From the NCBI RefSeq assembly GCF_003033885.1, contig NZ_CP024081.1:80232-144231 (forward strand): a DNA stretch of 64,000 nt, in the 5' to 3' direction. The stretch comes from Pseudomonas rhizophila. GTDB taxonomy: Bacteria; Pseudomonadota; Gammaproteobacteria; Pseudomonadales; Pseudomonadaceae. The position numbers and the translations under genes are program-made. Position 1 is the stretch's first letter. Every line of letters starts with the position of its first letter. Positions 59,946 to 64,000 of the stretch are shown here, piece after piece. The notes beneath the pieces were generated by a model. The model saw only the letters and a program-made list of their open reading frames with translations. It was not told the DNA's origin and did not search any database.

Positions 59946-61064
59946 TCAAGACGCCAGGCTTTTGCGAAACCGGCCCAGGGCGATTGCGAAGAACAACAGC
60001 CCGATCGCCGCCAGTGCCAGCAGGTCTGGCCATACCACGCTCACGCCTGCATCACGGAACAGGATCGCCGCGCTGAGGCTGACGAAATGGGTCGAAGGCG
60101 AACCTTGCATCACCCATTGCAACCATTGCGGCATGCTGTCCAGCGGCGTGCTGCCGCCCGACAACAGCAGCATCGGAATGATGACCGGGATCGACAGTAA
60201 GCCGAACTGGGGCGTCGAACGGGCAAGGGTGGCGAGGAAAATACCCAGGGCGGTGCTGGCGAACAGGTAGAGCGCAGTTACCAGCAGGAAGAGCAGCATG
60301 GAGCCGGCGAGCGGAACGCCCAGTGCGAACTTGACGATGATTTCCAGCGACGCCCAGGTACATAGCACCACCACCAGCATGTTGCTCCAGATTTTCGCCA
60401 GCATGATTTCCAAGGCCGTGAGCGGCAGCACCAGCAAGTGATCGAGGGTGCCGTGCTCGCGCTCGCGCAACAGCGCCGTGCCCGTCAGGATGATGGCCAG
60501 GATCGTGATGTTGTTGACGATCTGGATCACTGCGAGGAACCAGCCACCTTCCAGATTGGTATTGAACAGCGAACGAGTGGTCAATCTCACGGGCGTTTGT
60601 TCGCTCGCTTGTGCCTGGCCGGCATAGGTCGTCAGTTCCTGTTGGAAAATCCGCCCGATGTAGCCGGCTCCCATGAACGCCTGGCTCATGGCCGTGGCAT
60701 CGACGTTGAGTTGCAGCGTCGGTTCGCGTCCTGCGAGCAGGTCGGCCTGGAAGTTGGCGGGCACGTTGATGACGAAGGTGTAGCGGCCATTGTCCATGAC
60801 CTTGTCCAGTTCGGCGTAGGGCAGTGCCACCGGGCTCTGGAACTCCGGCGGTTGCAGGACCAGGGCCAATTGGCGCGAGAGATGGCTCTGGTCTTCGTCC
60901 ACTATTGCGACACTGGCGTTGTGCACGCCGATCACCGAACCGGCGGCCGGCATGTAGATCGCCACGGTGAAGGCGTAGCCCAGGAACAGCAGCAGAACGG
61001 AGTCGTAGCGCAGGCTGGTCAGTTCCTTGAGCCCAAGACGCCAGATATGTGAAAGCGTATGCAT
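59946..61064 (-). CDS. ABC-2 type permease (YhhJ family)
   Basis: The protein has 372 residues, starting MHTLSHIWRLGLKELTSLRYDSVLLLFLGYAFTVAIYM; 28 upstream codons are excluded. One N-terminal membrane helix, a large periplasmic domain (about 45-175) and five C-terminal helices form the ABC2_membrane_3 layout, with the conserved REREHGTLDHLLVLPLTALEIMLAKIWSNM. It is the last gene of HlyD-rbbA-yhhJ; its start overlaps the rbbA stop by one base. Substrate unknown. Confidence 0.92.
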   Translation of the reverse strand: MHTLSHIWRLGLKELTSLRYDSVLLLFLGYAFTVAIYMPAAGSVIGVHNASVAIVDEDQSHLSRQLALVLQPPEFQSPVALPYAELDKVMDNGRYTFVINVPANFQADLLAGREPTLQLNVDATAMSQAFMGAGYIGRIFQQELTTYAGQAQASEQTPVRLTTRSLFNTNLEGGWFLAVIQIVNNITILAIILTGTALLREREHGTLDHLLVLPLTALEIMLAKIWSNMLVVVLCTWASLEIIVKFALGVPLAGSMLLFLLVTALYLFASTALGIFLATLARSTPQFGLLSIPVIIPMLLLSGGSTPLDSMPQWLQWVMQGSPSTHFVSLSAAILFRDAGVSVVWPDLLALAAIGLLFFAIALGRFRKSLAS

Positions 61065-63787
61065 CAGGCCTCCTGCTTCTTCAGCATGATCAGGCTGAGC
61101 CCGGTGAAGCCCAGGAAAAACCCGAACAACGCCAGGCATTGTGGCCATAGCTGGCGCAGATCAAGGGCCTTGGTGAAGGTGCCGACGGCGATGTCGAGGA
61201 AGTGCCCGGCGGGAAACAGCTGGCCCATCACCGAGGCTGCACCGTCCAGGGATGAGCGCGGCACGATCAGCCCTGAGAACTGGATGGTCGGGAGGCTGGT
61301 GATGATCATGGTGCCGAGGATCGCGGCGATCTGGGTGCGGGTGAATGCCGAGATCAACAGCCCCATGCTGGTGGTCGCCAGCACATAGAGCAGGCCGCCC
61401 AACGCCAGCGTCAGGGCGCTGCCCTTGAATGGCACGCCAAACAGCCAGCGGTTCATCGCGGTCAGCAGGGCCAGGTTGATCAGGCTTACCGCCAGGTAGG
61501 GCACTTGTTTACCCAGCAGGAACTCCAGGCGGGTCAGCGGCGTAGCGTAGAAGTTGGTGATCGAGCCCAGTTCCTTTTCCCGCACGATGCCCAGCGCCGT
61601 CAACATGGCCGGAATGAATGCGAGGATCAGCGCCATGACCCCTGGGCCGATGGCGTTGACGCTGACCACGTCCTGGTTATAACGAAAGCGTGTCTCCAGC
61701 TTCGCGCTGGGTTGCCGGGTGGGCGCGCGACTGCTGGATTCAGCCAGTTGCTCAAGGTTGCCCTGGTGCACCGCCTGGACGTAGTTGCGACTGGTCTCGG
61801 CCCGAAACGGTATGCCGCCATCCAACCAGGCGCCCACTGTCGGTTGGCGGCCGGCGTAGAGGTCTCGACCGAAGCCGGGGGGGATTTCCAGGGCCAGCTT
61901 GATCTCCGAGCGCTGCAAGCGTCGGTGTAGCTCCTTTGCATCGCGGATTATCGGTCGTTCTTCGAAGTAGCGCGAGCTGCGGAACGCCTCCAGGTAGGCA
62001 CGGCTTTGCGGGCTCTGATCCTGGTCATACACGGCGAAGGCCAGTTTCTCCACGTCGAGGGAAATACCGAAGCCGAAGACCACCATCATGAACAATGCCC
62101 CCAGCAGGGCGAATGCCATCCGCACTTTGTCGCGCAGCAACTCCTTGCCCTCCCGGCTGGCGACGGCCCACAGGCGACCGAGGCTCAGGCCGCGCCGGTC
62201 CCGGGGCGCGCCGGCGTTCTCAAGGGTCACTGGGGCGGCGTCTTGCTGCGTTTCGCCCTGGGCGTTTTCCAGGCAGGTGACGAACGCGGCTTCCAGCGTC
62301 TGACCGCTGAACTGCGCTTGCAAGGCCGCTGGCGTGTCGCAGGCCAGGACCTTGCCGGCGTGCATCAGCGAAATGCGATCGCAGCGCTGGGCCTCGTTCA
62401 TGAAGTGCGTGGAAAGAAAAATCGTCACACCTTGCTCGCGAGACAACTCGATCAACAGTCGCCAGAAATCATCCCGCGCGGCCGGATCGACGCCTGAGGT
62501 CGGCTCGTCGAGGATCAGTACTTCCGGGCGATGCAAAACCGCCACCGCCAGGGACAGGCGCTGCCGCAGGCCCAGTGGTAGCGCCCCGGACGTTTGGTCC
62601 GCCAGTTCCTGGAGATTGAAGCGCTGGATAAGCTCATCGATGCGCTGGCGGCTGTCTGTAGTGGGCAGATCGAACAGCTTGGCGTGCAGCTCCAGGTTTT
62701 GGCGCACGCTCAGTTCGCCGTAGAGCGAAAAGCTCTGGGACATGAAACCCACCCGCTTGCGGGTGGCGAGGTCCTTGGCGTTGACCGGGTTACCCAGCAG
62801 CCGGGCACTGCCTTCGCTGGCGGGGATCAGTCCGGTCAGCACCTTCATGGTGGTGGTCTTGCCGCAACCGTTGGAACCCAGGAAGCCAAAGATTTCACCG
62901 CGACCAATCGCGAAGCTGACGTTATCGACGGCGGTGAAATCGCCGAAGCGCAAGGTGAGATCGTGGGCTTGGATGGCAATGTCGGTAGTGTTGGCGGTCC
63001 TGGGGGGGATCACCAGCGGTTCGGCGTCATGGCCGCTGCCGCCCTGGAAGTGGGTGAAGGCCGAATCGAGCTTGCCGTCCGGGGTGACCTTGGCCAGCTC
63101 CGCACTCAAGCCCTTGGCGATCAAGCGACCGTTGTCGAGCATCAGGCAGTGCTCGAATTGCTCGGCCTCTTCCATATATGCCGTGGCGACCAGCAGGGTC
63201 AGTTGCGGTCTTTGCCGACGCACGCTTTCTATCAGTTCCCAGAAGCGTCGCCGGGACAGCGGGTCCACGCCCGTGGTGGGTTCGTCGAGAATCAGCAGGT
63301 CCGGTTCATGGATCAGCGCACAACACAGGCCGAGCTTTTGTTTCATGCCGCCGGACAGTTTGCCTGCCGGACGGTCGGCAAAACGCTGCAGATCGGTGGC
63401 CAGCAGCAAGGTCCCCATGCGTTGTTCGCATTCTGCTCGCGATAGCCCGAACAATGTGCCGAAGAACCGAATGTTCTCGCCTATCGACAGGTCCGGGTAA
63501 AGGTTGCCCCCCAACCCTTGGGGCATGAAGGCAATGCGTCGGTAGAGAGTCTTGCGATGGCGTCGATCGTCAATCGAGGCGCCGAGCACATCCAGTTGGC
63601 CATGCTGGAGCTTCTTCACCCCGGCAATCAGCCCCAGCAGGCTCGATTTGCCGGCACCGTCCGGGCCGATCAGGCCACAGCGAGTGCCGGCGGGCAGGCT
63701 GAAGGCGATTTCGCTCAGCGCCACATGCTGGCCGTAGCGATGTTCGAGACCCGAGGCGTGCAATGCCTCGCCGGCGGTGGCGCTCAT
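61064..63787 (-). CDS. rbbA: RbbA: two ABC ATPase domains fused to an ABC-2 permease
   Basis: The protein has 907 residues. NBD1 has Walker A GPDGAGKSS at 41-49, LSGGMKQKLGL and LLILDEPTTGVDP; NBD2 has GSNGCGKTT at 304-312, a degenerate signature TSGALPLGLRQRLSLAVA and VLILDEPTSGVDP. From about residue 545 an ABC-2 permease domain follows (GKELLRDKVRMAFALLGALFMMVVFGFG; LEFLLGKQVPYLAVSLINLALL). In E. coli RbbA is ribosome-associated, yet its membrane half and operon with yhhJ and an HlyD adaptor point to tripartite export. The start overlaps the upstream stop (ATGA). Confidence 0.94.
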   Translation of the reverse strand: MSATAGEALHASGLEHRYGQHVALSEIAFSLPAGTRCGLIGPDGAGKSSLLGLIAGVKKLQHGQLDVLGASIDDRRHRKTLYRRIAFMPQGLGGNLYPDLSIGENIRFFGTLFGLSRAECEQRMGTLLLATDLQRFADRPAGKLSGGMKQKLGLCCALIHEPDLLILDEPTTGVDPLSRRRFWELIESVRRQRPQLTLLVATAYMEEAEQFEHCLMLDNGRLIAKGLSAELAKVTPDGKLDSAFTHFQGGSGHDAEPLVIPPRTANTTDIAIQAHDLTLRFGDFTAVDNVSFAIGRGEIFGFLGSNGCGKTTTMKVLTGLIPASEGSARLLGNPVNAKDLATRKRVGFMSQSFSLYGELSVRQNLELHAKLFDLPTTDSRQRIDELIQRFNLQELADQTSGALPLGLRQRLSLAVAVLHRPEVLILDEPTSGVDPAARDDFWRLLIELSREQGVTIFLSTHFMNEAQRCDRISLMHAGKVLACDTPAALQAQFSGQTLEAAFVTCLENAQGETQQDAAPVTLENAGAPRDRRGLSLGRLWAVASREGKELLRDKVRMAFALLGALFMMVVFGFGISLDVEKLAFAVYDQDQSPQSRAYLEAFRSSRYFEERPIIRDAKELHRRLQRSEIKLALEIPPGFGRDLYAGRQPTVGAWLDGGIPFRAETSRNYVQAVHQGNLEQLAESSSRAPTRQPSAKLETRFRYNQDVVSVNAIGPGVMALILAFIPAMLTALGIVREKELGSITNFYATPLTRLEFLLGKQVPYLAVSLINLALLTAMNRWLFGVPFKGSALTLALGGLLYVLATTSMGLLISAFTRTQIAAILGTMIITSLPTIQFSGLIVPRSSLDGAASVMGQLFPAGHFLDIAVGTFTKALDLRQLWPQCLALFGFFLGFTGLSLIMLKKQEA

Positions 63788-64000
63788 TGCAAGTTGGCCG
63801 GCCAGTCAATGGGCGCCGTGCGCACGTAACCGGCCCCGGGCATACCCGGTTTTGCCTGGGGCACTTCGCCGGGACGGGTCAGGTGCACTTTGACGCGGAA
63901 CACCAGTTTCTGGCGCTCATCACGGGTTTCGACTTCCTTGGGGGTGAACTGGGATTTGGCCGCGACGAAGCTGACTTTGGCCGGTAGCGGCCGCTCGGGC
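63784..64000 (-). CDS. HlyD-family membrane fusion protein, C-terminal part (cut by window edge)
   Basis: Only the last 72 codons are present; the start lies beyond the window. The minus-strand translation includes PAKVSFVAAKSQFTPKEVETRDERQKLVFRVKV and ends AGYVRTAPIDWPANLQ. The SQFTPKEVETRDER-x-x-LVFRVKV segment is typical of the YhiI/HlyD beta-barrel region that contacts the transporter. The stop overlaps the rbbA start by 4 bases, placing it first in this exporter operon as periplasmic adaptor. Confidence 0.88.
   Translation of the reverse strand, partial: PERPLPAKVSFVAAKSQFTPKEVETRDERQKLVFRVKVHLTRPGEVPQAKPGMPGAGYVRTAPIDWPANLQ

Overview
The window is a 64 kb piece of a Pseudomonas chromosome, most likely from the P. 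fluorescens group. The evidence is high-GC coding with Pseudomonas codon use, Pseudomonas-specific genes (sutA, algR, algQ, algP) and many REP/REPIN palindromes of the type common in fluorescent pseudomonads. From memory, gene order follows the P. aeruginosa PA5230-PA5290 region, read backwards, with several insertions and losses. It is mostly core genome. I see no prophage, CRISPR array, insertion sequence, tRNA or rRNA.

Layout. 1-7.9 kb: an exported DUF4432 protein, comM, an ethylene-receptor-like histidine kinase broken by a frameshift, ubiK, the nitrogen pair glnK-amtB behind a sigma-54-like promoter, yjbQ and sutA. 8.0-12.6 kb: leftward operon lptM-lysA-dapF-DUF484-xerC-HAD phosphatase (lysine/peptidoglycan precursor synthesis plus chromosome dimer resolution). 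12.8-20.2 kb: cyaY, a DUF1289 protein, rnk, class I adenylate cyclase cyaA, two small proteins, a glutathione transferase and argH. 20.3-29.6 kb: a remnant of algZ, then algR, hemC, a fused hemD-hemX, hemY, dsbH, algQ, an FKBP isomerase, algP and a TIGR02444 protein. 29.6-36.2 kb: an ABC-F factor, a small MscS-like channel, a LysE exporter and a leftward cluster of four envelope proteins (COG3014, YcfL-like, LpoB-like, CsgG/LpoB-like). 36.5-46.8 kb: cytochrome c/FTR1 iron permease, YaiI, elbB, sterol desaturase-like protein, DedA protein, hemB, ppk1 and convergent ppx. 47.0-50.8 kb: a polar amino acid ABC importer with a divergent FCD/GntR regulator. 50.9-55.3 kb: trxA, rho, ubiD and a ferredoxin-reductase protein. 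55.6-64 kb: ChaC-like gene, glpT, a broken small secreted-protein gene, a quinone oxidoreductase, a FliL-like exported protein and the tripartite yhhJ-rbbA-HlyD export system, cut by the window edge.

Themes. Heme synthesis is represented twice (hemC-hemDX-hemY and hemB). Alginate/virulence regulation (algR, algQ, algP) is next to it, but the AlgR sensor AlgZ is reduced to a C-terminal scrap whose stop codon still overlaps the algR start. Polyphosphate is made by Ppk1 and degraded by the convergent Ppx. The most unusual items are the algZ remnant, the disrupted ethylene-receptor-like kinase with all five ethylene/copper-site residues intact, the HemD-HemX fusion with a possible internal start, the four-gene envelope cluster, and unexplained inverted and tandem repeats around 25.8 and 55.3-55.6 kb. 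I found no convincing wholly new multi-gene system.
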